Part shown: one piece after another, positions 50,709 through 59,406 of the stretch
How positions within the stretch are numbered: the stretch's first letter is position 1
Layout of the letters: each line of letters opens with the position of its first letter
Origin: Pseudomonadota bacterium
Lineage (GTDB): Bacteria; Pseudomonadota; Gammaproteobacteria; Steroidobacterales; Steroidobacteraceae
Assembly (NCBI GenBank): GCA_021805275.1
Contig: JAJZFQ010000043.1
Span: 131,228-195,227 of the forward strand
Direction: 5' to 3'
DNA length: 64,000 nucleotides
Notes under the pieces: model-generated
Told to the model about the DNA's origin: nothing
Seen by the model: only the letters and a program-made list of their open reading frames with translations
Databases searched by the model: none
Translations under genes and position numbers: made by a program

Positions 50709-51705
50709 AGCGGCCGGACGAGGCGCCGCGACCGTCCCCACGTCGGCTGCGGCGCGACCCTTGCTCGGATTGAGTGTCGAGCGCCGCTATCGCTACCTGT
50801 ACAAGCCGGCGGTGTTTCTAGCCTGTCTCGCTCCGCTCGCCTGGATGGCCGCAAGCCTGTTCGGCTGGCTCGGCCTCTCAGCGCCGGTCGATGCGGTGAA
50901 GTTCCTGGAATTGCGCTGCGGTAAGACCGCCCTCAATCTGCTCCTGCTGACCCTGATGGTCACCCCGGTGCGCCAGATCGCCCGCCTGCCGCATCTGCTG
51001 CGGCTGCGGCGCATGCTCGGGCTGTTCGCGTTCTTCTACGCCGCGCTGCACTTCACGGTCTACCTGGTGCTCGATGTGGATCTCGACTGGCATCAACTCG
51101 CCGCTGACATTCTCAAGCGGCCGTACATCACGGTCGGCTTCAGCGCGCTGCTGTTGCTGCTGCCGCTCGCGATCACCTCGACGAACCGCATGATGCGCCG
51201 GCTGGGTCGGCGTTGGAGCCGGCTGCACCGGCTGATCTACCTTATCGCCGCCCTCGGCGTGTGGCACTTCTATTGGCAAGAAAAGATCGACGTGCGCGAG
51301 CCGCTGGTATACGCCGGGGTTCTGCTGCTGCTGCTCGGTTATCGCTGGGTCCGCAGTCCCCGCCCCTGGGCGGTGCTGGCACCGCTGCGCTCGCCGTCCC
51401 GACCGCTAGGGTCGCCCGCCGAGCAGGCGCGCGGGCAACAGCAGCAGCGCGCGCAGAAACTCGAATACGCCGTCGAACACGATACCGAGCAGGCGCAGCG
51501 GCAGCAGCAGCAGCCAGAGGATCGGCCAGGCGAGCAGCGCCAGCACCGCGATCGGCCAGCACAGCACGAACAGGATCAGCCACAGCAGCACCTTGAACAT
51601 CCGCTTACGCTACCCGCGCCTGTCCCAAGGCACAAGCGACGTTGCGCGCACGCCGCACTGGTCCCGGCGGGGTCGGTCGAGGGCTCCTGTTCACCGCCGA
51701 GATAG
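50695..51705 (+). CDS. msrQ: MsrQ: heme-binding membrane subunit, with an unusual Gln-rich C-terminal extension
   Basis: A 336-residue protein. Residues about 35-222 are the six-helix MsrQ heme protein: RCGKTALNLLLLTLMVTPVRQI, LRLRRMLGLFAFFYAALHFTVYL, RPYITVGFSALLLLLPLAITS and RLHRLIYLIAALGVWHFYW, with histidines at about 119, 178 and 191. MsrQ is normally 200-220 residues. Here the frame stays open for 114 more codons encoding a Gln/Arg/Pro-rich tail with QQQQ runs. That tail is the antisense reading of a Leu-rich small gene on the other strand (51406-51600). The start overlaps msrP by 14 bases. The tail may be real or an effect of a lost stop codon. Confidence 0.88.
   Translation: MSTSRAAGRGAATVPTSAAARPLLGLSVERRYRYLYKPAVFLACLAPLAWMAASLFGWLGLSAPVDAVKFLELRCGKTALNLLLLTLMVTPVRQIARLPHLLRLRRMLGLFAFFYAALHFTVYLVLDVDLDWHQLAADILKRPYITVGFSALLLLLPLAITSTNRMMRRLGRRWSRLHRLIYLIAALGVWHFYWQEKIDVREPLVYAGVLLLLLGYRWVRSPRPWAVLAPLRSPSRPLGSPAEQARGQQQQRAQKLEYAVEHDTEQAQRQQQQPEDRPGEQRQHRDRPAQHEQDQPQQHLEHPLTLPAPVPRHKRRCAHAALVPAGSVEGSCSPPR
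51406..51600 (-). CDS. Small hydrophobic membrane protein opposite the msrQ 3' end
   Basis: A 64-residue frame from ATG 51600. It is almost entirely hydrophobic: VLLWLILFVLCWPIAVLALLAWPILWLLLLPLRLLGI (two helices, residues about 4-40), then VFDGVFEFLRALLLLPARLLGG. The periodic Phe/Arg placement (LLLPLRLLGIVFDGVFEFLRALLLLPARLLG) is that of a real amphipathic protein and I recall similar small proteins in related bacteria. It is wholly antisense to the msrQ tail, so one strand's protein constrains the other. Confidence 0.6.
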   Translation of the reverse strand: MFKVLLWLILFVLCWPIAVLALLAWPILWLLLLPLRLLGIVFDGVFEFLRALLLLPARLLGGRP

Positions 51706-51839
51706 CGACCAGGCTCGACGGACCGGCCTCCCGTGCGCGGTTGCGGCGCGACTCGCTTCGTCGCGGCCGACAGGGCATTCGCCGCAAAACGACGGCCCGT
51801 CAGGGGCGGACTTTCCCCCCTTGGCGTGCGGATGCGGCA

Positions 51840-51852
51840 TGATGGCATCATA
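51840..51852. promoter_or_regulatory. Palindrome upstream of the carboxypeptidase pair
   Basis: ATGATGGCATCAT is a perfect 13-base inverted repeat (ATGATG/CATCAT around G), followed at once by a TATAGA-like -10. It is 65 to 77 bases before the first carboxypeptidase ATG, a suitable place for an operator. The regulator is unknown. Confidence 0.4.
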
Positions 51853-51916
51853 TAGAGCGCTCGGCCCCGCGAATCAGTCCACCAAAATCGAGCCCGAGCG
51901 CTGGAGGAGCACCCGA

Positions 51917-53542
51917 ATGAAGCATGTTGTTGCACTCGCGGCACTTTTCACGGTGGCCGCGTGCGAGGCCTGCGGCGCCCCCGCGTTAGCCGCGGCTCCC
52001 AAGGCCCTCCCCCCGGCTCCGGCCGCGGCGAGCGCGGCCTCCGCGCTGTTCACACCGAACGCGGTCACGAGCTACGGATCTGTCACGATCGACGGGCACA
52101 AGATCAACTACAAGGCGGTTGCCGGCACCCTCATCGTCCACCCGAAGGGCTGGAACGACGCCACGACGCCCGCGACGGGCAAGGACGCGCTCGGCGAGCC
52201 GGACGGCCCGCCCGTGGCCTCCATGTTCTACGTCGCGTACTTCAAGCGCGGCGTGCCGGCCCACGACCGGCCGATCACCTTCCTCTATAACGGCGGTCCG
52301 GGCTCCTCGACCGTGTGGCTGCACATGGGCGGCATGGGCCCGGTACGCGTTGTGACCAACAACAACACGCACACCCCGGCGGCCCCGTACAGCATCATCA
52401 AGAACAAGTACAGCCTGCTCGATGCGACGGACCTGGTGTTCATCGACGCCCCGGGCACCGGCTACAGCCGCATCGCGGGGAAGAACGCAGCCAAGGCGTT
52501 CTACGGAGTCGATCCCGACGGGCACGCCTTCGCCTCCTTCATCACGCAGTTCCTGGCGCATTATCAGCGCTGGAACTCGCCGAAGTACCTGCTCGGGGAG
52601 AGCTACGGCACCCCGCGCTCGGCGGTGCTGATCAAGGACCTCGAAATCGGTCGCTCGGTCGATTTCAACGGCGTGATTCTGCTCTCGCAGATCCTGAACT
52701 TCGCTCTGAACGCAGATGCCCCCGGCACCAACCCCGGGATCGAGCTGCCGTACGAGCTGGCGCTGCCGAGCATGGCGGCAACGGCCTGGTATCACCACGC
52801 GCTGCCGTCCAGTCCGGCGCACCTGCTGCCGTTCCTGAAGACGGTCGAGACCTTCGCCATGGGCCCGTACGCCGACGCACTCGCCCAGGGCGCTGCTCTA
52901 CCCTCGGCCGATCGCCAGAGCATCGCCGAGCAGATGCACCAGTACATCGGTCTGCCGGTGTCATACCTGCTCAAGGCGAACCTGCAGGTGAGCGGACCGG
53001 AGTTTGAGCACGAACTGCTCTACAACGAGGACATGACCACCGGCCGTCTCGACTCGCGCTTCGAGGGGCCTTCCATGGACCCGCTGAGCCGCGAGGCGTA
53101 CTACGACCCGCAGTCCGCCGCCATCAGCTCGGCGTACGTGACCGCTTTCAATGCCTACGCCTCGAAGGACCTGCATTACCAGACGGACCTGCGCTACCTG
53201 CCGGAGATCTTCACGCACTGGGACTTCCGGCACCGCCCGCCAGGCGCACCCATCCCGGTTCCCATTGCCACCAACGTGATGCCGGACCTCGCCGTGGCGA
53301 TGAAGTACAACCCGGACCTGAAGGTCATGCTGAACGGCGGGTACTTCGATCTCGCCACACCGTTCTGTGAGGGTCTGTACGAGATGCACCATCTGCAGAT
53401 TCCGAACAGCCTGCAGTCGAACATTACGTACGCGTATTACAAGTCGGGTCACATGATCTACGTGAACATCCCCGCTCTGAAGCAGCTGCACGCCAACATT
53501 GCGGCCTTCATTCGCAAGACCGACAACGTTTCAGGAGGCTGA
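51917..53542 (+). CDS. Secreted S10-family serine carboxypeptidase (first of a tandem pair)
   Basis: A 541-residue exported peptidase. The signal peptide has a possible lipobox (TVAAC, Cys16). The S10 fold shows FLYNGGPGSSTVWLHMGGMGPV (oxyanion region, residues about 122-143), DATDLVFIDAPGTGYSRI, the nucleophile Ser229 in YLLGESYGTPRSAVL, a catalytic aspartate in MLNGGYFDLATPF and a histidine in YYKSGHMIYV. Such enzymes remove C-terminal residues from peptides, here probably in the periplasm. ATG 51917 follows GGAGGAGCACCCGA; earlier in-frame sequence is non-coding. Two bases separate it from its paralogue. Confidence 0.92.
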   Translation: MKHVVALAALFTVAACEACGAPALAAAPKALPPAPAAASAASALFTPNAVTSYGSVTIDGHKINYKAVAGTLIVHPKGWNDATTPATGKDALGEPDGPPVASMFYVAYFKRGVPAHDRPITFLYNGGPGSSTVWLHMGGMGPVRVVTNNNTHTPAAPYSIIKNKYSLLDATDLVFIDAPGTGYSRIAGKNAAKAFYGVDPDGHAFASFITQFLAHYQRWNSPKYLLGESYGTPRSAVLIKDLEIGRSVDFNGVILLSQILNFALNADAPGTNPGIELPYELALPSMAATAWYHHALPSSPAHLLPFLKTVETFAMGPYADALAQGAALPSADRQSIAEQMHQYIGLPVSYLLKANLQVSGPEFEHELLYNEDMTTGRLDSRFEGPSMDPLSREAYYDPQSAAISSAYVTAFNAYASKDLHYQTDLRYLPEIFTHWDFRHRPPGAPIPVPIATNVMPDLAVAMKYNPDLKVMLNGGYFDLATPFCEGLYEMHHLQIPNSLQSNITYAYYKSGHMIYVNIPALKQLHANIAAFIRKTDNVSGG

Positions 53543-53544
53543 CC

Positions 53545-55194
53545 ATGAGCATGCGCGATACGATGCGAATCCGACCCTTCCGGCGCGGCGCTCAGGCCCT
53601 GGCGGCCGCCTCGGTCCTCACGCTGTCCGCGGCCGGCGCCCCGGCGCTCGCCGCCGGTCATGCGGCTGAACCCGCCGCCCACCACGGCAACCCGTACTTC
53701 CGCACGGTCACCAGCACCAGCTCCGGCACGGTCACGGTCGAAGGCAAGACCATCCACTACCATGCCGTCGCCGGCATGATGGTGGTGCACGCGGCAGGCT
53801 GGAACGATGCCACGAACGCCTACGGCCCGGGGCAGCCCCCGCCGGGCGCTGCGAAGACGGTGCCGCCCGAAGCCTCGATGTTCTACGTCGCCTACTTCAA
53901 GGACGGCGCCAACGCGAACAACCGACCGATCACCTTCCTCTACAACGGCGGTCCGGGCTCCTCCTCGGTGTGGCTGCACATGGGCGCGTTCGGGCCGGTG
54001 CGGGTCGAGACCAGCGATCACACGCACACCCCGCCGGCGCCCTACCAGCTGGTGGACAACCAGTACAGCCTGCTCGATGCCAGTGATCTGGTGTTCGTCG
54101 ATGCGCCGGGAACCGGCTTCGGCCGCGTTCGTGGCACGGATGCGGCGGCGCACTTCTACGGGGCCGATCAGGACGTGCACGCGTTCTCCGAGTTCATCAT
54201 GCAGTTCCTGTCGAAGTACGGCCGCTGGAACTCCCCGAAGTACCTCTTCGGCGAGAGTTACGGCACGCCGCGCTCGGCAAACCTGATCAACGTCCTGACG
54301 ACGCACGACAACATCGACTTCAACGGCGTGATCCTGCTCTCGCAGATCCTCAACTACGACAACTCAACCGGGCTTGCCCAGTTCAACCCAGGTATCGATC
54401 TGCCGTACGAGCTGGCGCTGCCGAGCATGACCGCCACCGCGTGGTATCACCACATGCTCCCCGACAGTTCGCAGCCGCTGAAGCCGCTGCTCGCCACGGT
54501 CGAGCAGTTCGCGCTGACCGACTACGCCCAGGCACTGCGTGCCGGCTCGCAGCTCGGCTCCGCGCAGTTCGATGCCGTCGCCGCCAAGCTGCACGAGTAC
54601 ACCGGTCTGCCGGTCTCGTACATCGAGAAGGCGAACCTGCGCGTCGATGGCGGGCAGTTCGAGCAAGAGCTGCTGTCCGGAAAGGACGAGACCACCGGCC
54701 GCCTCGACACGCGCTTCGCAGGTCCCTCGCTCAATCCGCTGAGCGAGCGTGCCGGCTACGACCCACAGTCCGCCGCCATCAGTTCGGCGTACGTCGCGGC
54801 GTTCAACACCTACACACGCAATGACCTGCACTACGGCGAGGGGATGAAGTACCTGCCGGAGATTCCGCTCTGGCGCACCTGGAACTTCGCGCATCGCCCG
54901 CCCGGCGGCGGCTTCGCCTTCCCGCAGGCGCTCAACGTGATGCCCGACCTCGCCAATGCGATGAAACAGGACCCGAAACTCAAGGTCATGCTGAACGGCG
55001 GGTACTTCGATCTCGCAACGCCCTTCTTCGAAGGCATGTACGAGATGTCGCACCTGCCGATGCCGCGCAAGCTGCAGGCCAACATCCAGTACCACTACTA
55101 CAAGTCCGGTCACATGGTGTACGTGCATGTGCCGGCGCTGAAGAAGCTGCACGACAACGTCGTGGCGTTCATCGCCTCGACCGAGCACCAATAG
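53545..55194 (+). CDS. Secreted S10-family serine carboxypeptidase (second of a tandem pair)
   Basis: A 549-residue paralogue of the preceding protein with the same landmarks: an Arg-containing signal peptide (FRRGAQALAAASVLTLSAAGAPALA), FLYNGGPGSSSVWLHMGAFGPV, SDLVFVDAPGTGFGRV, YLFGESYGTPRSANL with the nucleophilic serine, LNGGYFDLATPFFEGMY and YYKSGHMVYV. It is clearly a duplicate that has diverged, with a longer Gly/Pro insert near residue 95. Its ribosome site AGGAGG lies in the last codons of gene one, so the pair is one operon, ended by a strong terminator at 55212. Confidence 0.93.
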   Translation: MSMRDTMRIRPFRRGAQALAAASVLTLSAAGAPALAAGHAAEPAAHHGNPYFRTVTSTSSGTVTVEGKTIHYHAVAGMMVVHAAGWNDATNAYGPGQPPPGAAKTVPPEASMFYVAYFKDGANANNRPITFLYNGGPGSSSVWLHMGAFGPVRVETSDHTHTPPAPYQLVDNQYSLLDASDLVFVDAPGTGFGRVRGTDAAAHFYGADQDVHAFSEFIMQFLSKYGRWNSPKYLFGESYGTPRSANLINVLTTHDNIDFNGVILLSQILNYDNSTGLAQFNPGIDLPYELALPSMTATAWYHHMLPDSSQPLKPLLATVEQFALTDYAQALRAGSQLGSAQFDAVAAKLHEYTGLPVSYIEKANLRVDGGQFEQELLSGKDETTGRLDTRFAGPSLNPLSERAGYDPQSAAISSAYVAAFNTYTRNDLHYGEGMKYLPEIPLWRTWNFAHRPPGGGFAFPQALNVMPDLANAMKQDPKLKVMLNGGYFDLATPFFEGMYEMSHLPMPRKLQANIQYHYYKSGHMVYVHVPALKKLHDNVVAFIASTEHQ

Positions 55195-55211
55195 CGACCT
55201 GACGCTCGTTC

Positions 55212-55250
55212 GCGCCCGGCGGGACACGCTTCCCGCCGGGCGCATTCTTT
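55212..55250 (+). terminator. Rho-independent terminator after the carboxypeptidase pair
   Basis: A perfect 13-base stem (55212-55224 with 55231-55243) and a six-base loop, followed by ATTCTTTCT. This is the clearest intrinsic terminator in the window, 17 bases after the second carboxypeptidase stop. Confidence 0.85.
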
Positions 55251-55551
55251 CTCGGAACTCGGGCGCTTGGCATTCGGCCGGCCGCCGCCGTGAGCGTCCT
55301 GGCATAGTCGGTCCGACCTCGCCCCGGCCTGATGCGCCGCTCGAGACACGATGTCCCTCGCCGGGCCGCAGATCCGCCTCGCAACTGCCGCCGATGCGCC
55401 TCGAGCAGCCCGTCCGCTAGCGGCCACGGCTGCCCGCGCGTGCGTCAGTCGTCGTAAACTGCGCTCGATCCGACGAAATGAGCGCGTGCCGTGGCGCTCG
55501 CGCCGCCCGCTGCGGGCGCTGCGCAGCATCAACACAGGATGGAGCTTCACG

Positions 55552-56424
55552 ATGAGCGACTCCGCATATGTACCGCCGCAGGTCTGGAGCTGGAACAAGC
55601 CGAGCGGCGGCCAATTCGCCAGTATCAACCGCCCGGTCGCCGGAGCGACCCATGAGAAGACGCTGCCGGTCGGCCGCCATCCGCTGCAGCTGTACTCCCT
55701 CGGCACCCCGAACGGCGTCAAGGTGACGATCCTGCTCGAGGAACTGCTCGCCCTCGGCCACACAGGTGCCGAGTACGACGCCTGGCTGATCCGCATCGCC
55801 GACGGGGAGCAGTTCGGCAGCGGCTTCGTCGCGGTGAATCCCAATTCCAAGATCCCGGCGCTGCTTGATCGGAGCGGGTCGCAGCCGATCCGCGTGTTCG
55901 AATCGGGCGCGATCCTCCTCTACCTGGCCGAGAAGTTCGGCGCGTTCCTGCCGACGGATGCCGCCGCGCGCGCCGAGTGCCTCTCGTGGTTGTTCTGGCA
56001 GGTCGGCAGCGCACCTTATCTCGGCGGTGGATTCGGCCACTTTTATGCCTATGCGCCTGCGAAGAGCGAATACGCCATCGACCGCTTCGCCATGGAGGTC
56101 AAGCGCCAGCTCGATGTGCTCGACCGTCGGCTCGCCGAGAGCGCGTACATCGCCGGAGCTGAATACACCATCGCGGACATGGCGGTATTCCCGTGGTACG
56201 GGGGTCTTGCCAAGGGGTGGCTTTACGGGGCCGGAGAGTTCCTCGGCGTGCACGAATATGCCAACGTGCAGCGCTGGGCGGACCGCCTGCTCGAGCGGCC
56301 GGCCGTGCGGCGCGGTCGCATGGTCAACCGGTTGAGCGGCGAGCCGGCGACCCAGCTGCACGAGCGGCATGATGCGCGGGACTTCGAGACCCGGACGCAG
56401 GACAAGCTCGGTGCGGCGACGTAG
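55552..56424 (+). CDS. yghU: Glutathione S-transferase, YghU type
   Basis: A 290-residue GST of the Nu/YghU group, which binds two glutathiones and shows disulfide-bond reductase activity. It has SINRPVAGATHEKTLPVGRHPLQLYSLGTPNGVKVTILLEEL (seen as NRPVAG, LQLYSLGTPNGVKV), FVAVNPNSKIPALLD, ESGAILLYLAEKFG, GHFYAYAP and IADMAVFPWYGGL. ATG 55552 follows GGATGGAGCTTCACG. Transcribed alone, since a terminator precedes it and a convergent gene follows. Confidence 0.92.
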   Translation: MSDSAYVPPQVWSWNKPSGGQFASINRPVAGATHEKTLPVGRHPLQLYSLGTPNGVKVTILLEELLALGHTGAEYDAWLIRIADGEQFGSGFVAVNPNSKIPALLDRSGSQPIRVFESGAILLYLAEKFGAFLPTDAAARAECLSWLFWQVGSAPYLGGGFGHFYAYAPAKSEYAIDRFAMEVKRQLDVLDRRLAESAYIAGAEYTIADMAVFPWYGGLAKGWLYGAGEFLGVHEYANVQRWADRLLERPAVRRGRMVNRLSGEPATQLHERHDARDFETRTQDKLGAAT

Positions 56425-56454
56425 CCGCGCAACCTCCGTGCTGCCGGCGGCACG

Positions 56455-57519
56455 CTAGCCGGCGCTCTGCGGCGCCTCGAGCGGTGCCGCGGAGCGGCTC
56501 GCGCGGTACCAGGCGATGCCGTCGACCTGCTCGCACTCGATGAGGCCGCGACCACGCAGACAGTTCAGGTGTGCGATGCACTCGCCCGTTGCAAGCTGCA
56601 GCGCGTGGCTGACGTTGCGGCGGAACATCGCCGGAAAGACGTCAATCGCCCGCTTCGGCTCGCGCAGCGCCGCGAGCACGCGCTTCAGCGCCCCCTCGTG
56701 CCAAGCATTGAGCTCGCCGAGGCGCGCATGCAGACCGCGGAACGGCTCCTTGTGGGCGGGCAGCACCAACACTGTATCGGGGACCCGCTGCGCGATCGCG
56801 GCGATCGAGTCCAGCCAGTCGGCAAGCGGATCGGCGTCGGGCTCGGTGGGAAAGACCGATACGTTCGAGGTGATCTTCGGCAGCACCTGATCGCCCGCGA
56901 TCATCACCTCGAGCTCGGGACAATACAGGCAGACATGCTCCGGGGAATGTCCGCGCCCGACCACCGCAAGCCAGCGCCGCCCGCCGATGTCAATCTCATC
57001 GCCATCGCTCATCCGGCGAAAACTGTCCGGCAGTTCGTGGATGTGGCTGGCGAAACCGCCGAAGCTCGCCCGGTACGCCTCGATCGCCGCCTCCTCCCAG
57101 CCCGCTGCCCGGTAGAAGCGCACGCCGTCGGGCGGCGCTTCGCGATGCGCATCCGCGACCAGCATCCGACAGATCGCGTACTCCAGGCGGGACATCCACA
57201 GGCGACACTCGAAGCGGCGCGTGAGCCAGCCCGCCATGCCGACGTGGTCCGGATGCATGTGCGTGCAGATCACGCGGCCGATCGGGCGATTGCCCATCGG
57301 GCCGGCGAAGATCTGCTGCCACGCCGCGATCGCCTGCGCCGTGTGCATGCCGGTGTCCACGATCGTCCAGCGCTCGCCGTCCGCCAGCGCCCACACGTTG
57401 ATGTGATCGAGAGCGATCGGCAGCGGCATTCTGAGCCACAGCACCCCCGGGGCGACCTCGACGGCCGCGCCCGTCGCCGGGACGGCCTCAAAGGGATAGA
57501 TCACCGACGGTACGTTCAC
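56455..57519 (-). CDS. MBL-fold metallo-hydrolase
   Basis: A 354-residue metallo-beta-lactamase-fold hydrolase. Zinc motifs: VICTHMHPDHVGMAGWL (HxHxDH, near residue 87), VVGRGHSPEHVCLY (third histidine), IAGDQVLPKITSNV (aspartate) and VLPAHKEPF (last histidine). The C-terminal part (NCLRGRGLIECEQVDGIAWYRA) looks like the winged helix found in LACTB2-like or glyoxalase-II-related MBL proteins. The substrate is unknown; relatives act on thioesters, RNA or lactones. Divergent from the M20 amidohydrolase across 320 bases. Confidence 0.87.
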   Translation of the reverse strand: MNVPSVIYPFEAVPATGAAVEVAPGVLWLRMPLPIALDHINVWALADGERWTIVDTGMHTAQAIAAWQQIFAGPMGNRPIGRVICTHMHPDHVGMAGWLTRRFECRLWMSRLEYAICRMLVADAHREAPPDGVRFYRAAGWEEAAIEAYRASFGGFASHIHELPDSFRRMSDGDEIDIGGRRWLAVVGRGHSPEHVCLYCPELEVMIAGDQVLPKITSNVSVFPTEPDADPLADWLDSIAAIAQRVPDTVLVLPAHKEPFRGLHARLGELNAWHEGALKRVLAALREPKRAIDVFPAMFRRNVSHALQLATGECIAHLNCLRGRGLIECEQVDGIAWYRASRSAAPLEAPQSAG

Positions 57520-57839
57520 GAGCGTTCCGTTAGCAGCAGTTGTGCCGTTCTGGGCCCAGCAGGCCGGGACAGGCTCTGGAGCGAACGGGCGAAGAGGCGC
57601 CCCAACCCGACCGACCGCGCCATTGTAGGCCGATGCCCGCCGCGCCCGCCTGGAATTCTCGGCCGGATGCCGGCCGCGCGCGCGATGCGGCAGGATTGCC
57701 CCGGCTGCTGCGCCGCGGGCGCTATAAATCCCTCGACTTGGCGGGCGGGTAGGCGATTATGATAATCGCCGCGGCCGCGCCGGGCGCCGCCCCGCCATCG
57801 CCATAGTGTCTCGGATGTGTGTTTCTGGAGGAGCCGGTC
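57520..57839. other. Intergenic region between the MBL hydrolase and M20 amidohydrolase genes
   Basis: 320 bases separating two divergent genes. It holds the perfect dyad at 57752-57770 and an AT-richer GCTATAAATC at 57721. No small gene or RNA is apparent. Confidence 0.5.
57752..57770. promoter_or_regulatory. Perfect 19-base inverted repeat, candidate operator
   Basis: GGCGATTAT and ATAATCGCC flank a single G. It lies 70 bases upstream of the M20 amidohydrolase TTG and stands out as AT-rich in a GC-rich gap. The arm order (ATTAT then ATAAT) is opposite to that of a Fur box. No regulator gene is adjacent. Confidence 0.6.
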
Positions 57840-59012
57840 TTGCAACCACAGAGGACTGATGGAACCGTCCCGGACGAACTGCTCGCGCAGGCCGCCGCAT
57901 GGCGCCGCGACTTGCACCGACACCCGGAGCTGGCCTATGCCGAGCACCGGACCGCCGATTTCGTCGCGAACCAACTCGCGCAGTTCGGCTTCAAGGTCCA
58001 CCGTGGACTCGGTGGCACCGGCGTCGTCGGCACGATCAGCCGCGGCGCGGGCCGGCGCAGCATTGGTATCCGCGCGGACATGGACGCGCTGCCGATTAGA
58101 GAAGCGAGTGGCGTTGCGCACGCCTCGAGCACTTCGGGCGTGATGCATGCGTGCGGCCATGACGGGCATACGGCCATGGCGCTCGCTGCGGCCGGCCTGT
58201 GTGCCCAGCTCCCCGACCTCGACGGCACGATGCACTTCATCTTCCAGCCGGCCGAGGAGAACGAAGGCGGCGGCCGGCGCATGATCGAGGATGGCCTGTT
58301 CAGACTGTTTCCCTGCGAGAGCATCTACGGACTGCACAACTGGCCGGCACTGCCCGCCGGAGTCTGCGTCGCGCGCGACGGGCCAATGATGGCGGCGCTC
58401 GATACCTTCGAGATCCAGATCCGCGGCCGGGGCTGCCACGCAGCCATGCCGCACGAGGGTGCCGACCCGATCCTCGCTGCCGCACAGCTCCTCGCGGCAC
58501 TGCAGAGTATCGTCAGCCGCAATGTCGACCCACAGCGCTCGGCGGTCGTCTCGGCGACGCAGATCCAGGCGGGAGACACGTGGAACGTCATTCCGGACAC
58601 CTGCCTGATCCGTGGCTGCACCCGCTGGTACGACGCCGCAGTGGGCGAGCTCATCGCCGAGCGGATGACCCGTCTTGCGCATTCGCTCGTCGAGGCGATG
58701 GGCTGCAGCGCCGAGATTCATTACGAGAAGCGCTTCCCCGCCACCATCAACGACCCGACAGCCGCCCGATTCGTGCGCGAGGTCGCCGGCGGGATCGGCT
58801 TTCAGGTGATGGATACCCCACCCAGCATGGCTTCGGAGGACTTCGCCTACATGCTGCACGCGGTCCCCGGCTGTTACCTGTGGCTCGGTGCCGCCCGAGC
58901 GGGCGAGAACCCGGGTCTGCACTCGCCCCGCTACGATTTCAATGACGAGGTCCTCGGCAGAGGCATCGAGCTGTGGGTCGAACTGGTGCGCAAATCGCTC
59001 GTCGCAGCCTGA
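57840..59012 (+). CDS. M20-family amidohydrolase (hippurate hydrolase / N-acyl amino acid amidohydrolase type)
   Basis: A 390-residue metallo-amidohydrolase. DLHRHPELAYAEHRTADFVAN, IRADMDALPIREASG, the metal cluster GVMHACGHDGHTAMAL, IFQPAEENEGGGRRMIEDG and the dimerisation domain (RGRGCHAAMPHEGADPI) are seen, followed by MASEDFAYML near the end. The group hydrolyses N-acylated amino acids such as hippurate. I take TTG 57840 as start because GGAGGAG stands six bases before it; a GTG at 57819 is upstream of that ribosome site. The APC permease 394 bases downstream may import its substrate or product. Confidence 0.92.
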   Translation: MQPQRTDGTVPDELLAQAAAWRRDLHRHPELAYAEHRTADFVANQLAQFGFKVHRGLGGTGVVGTISRGAGRRSIGIRADMDALPIREASGVAHASSTSGVMHACGHDGHTAMALAAAGLCAQLPDLDGTMHFIFQPAEENEGGGRRMIEDGLFRLFPCESIYGLHNWPALPAGVCVARDGPMMAALDTFEIQIRGRGCHAAMPHEGADPILAAAQLLAALQSIVSRNVDPQRSAVVSATQIQAGDTWNVIPDTCLIRGCTRWYDAAVGELIAERMTRLAHSLVEAMGCSAEIHYEKRFPATINDPTAARFVREVAGGIGFQVMDTPPSMASEDFAYMLHAVPGCYLWLGAARAGENPGLHSPRYDFNDEVLGRGIELWVELVRKSLVAA

Positions 59013-59406
59013 TGCAGCAGCTGAGGCGCTGCGCCCCGCGGTACTTTCACCGCCGAGACACCCGGTTGCCGGTGAGGACAAGCGTCCCGCCCGGTCGCCT
59101 CGGGCTCGCCGGCTATCGTGCACGTCCCGGTGCGCTCCGGTACTGTGGTGTATGCTTGCCGAACCGTTCCGGCCGACCGCCCACGCCGACTGCTCGGCCC
59201 GGCTCGGCATCCGAGGCAGGGTCGAGCCGCTGCGGCAGGTTCTCGATGGCGCATGAGAGCCGCCGATGTGGCGCCATCTCATCCGTTGCCCATGTGCCGC
59301 CCCCCATGCGGTGTCGTAATTATTCAACGGGACCGGCGCTCCGGTACTCGAAAGCCCGGGGCCGGCATCCGCATGATTACCGGTCAACTGCCCGCGCGAG
59401 GCCACT
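59013..59406. other. Intergenic region before the APC permease
   Basis: 394 bases without a convincing gene. The only notable string is an AT-rich TCGTAATTATTCAA near 59313, which may belong to the permease promoter. Short open frames here lack ribosome sites. Confidence 0.45.

Noticed and set aside
57752..57770. Fur box reading of the 19-base dyad
   Set aside because: The arms run ATTAT...ATAAT, the reverse of the Fur pattern (ATAAT...ATTAT), and the gene downstream is not iron related.
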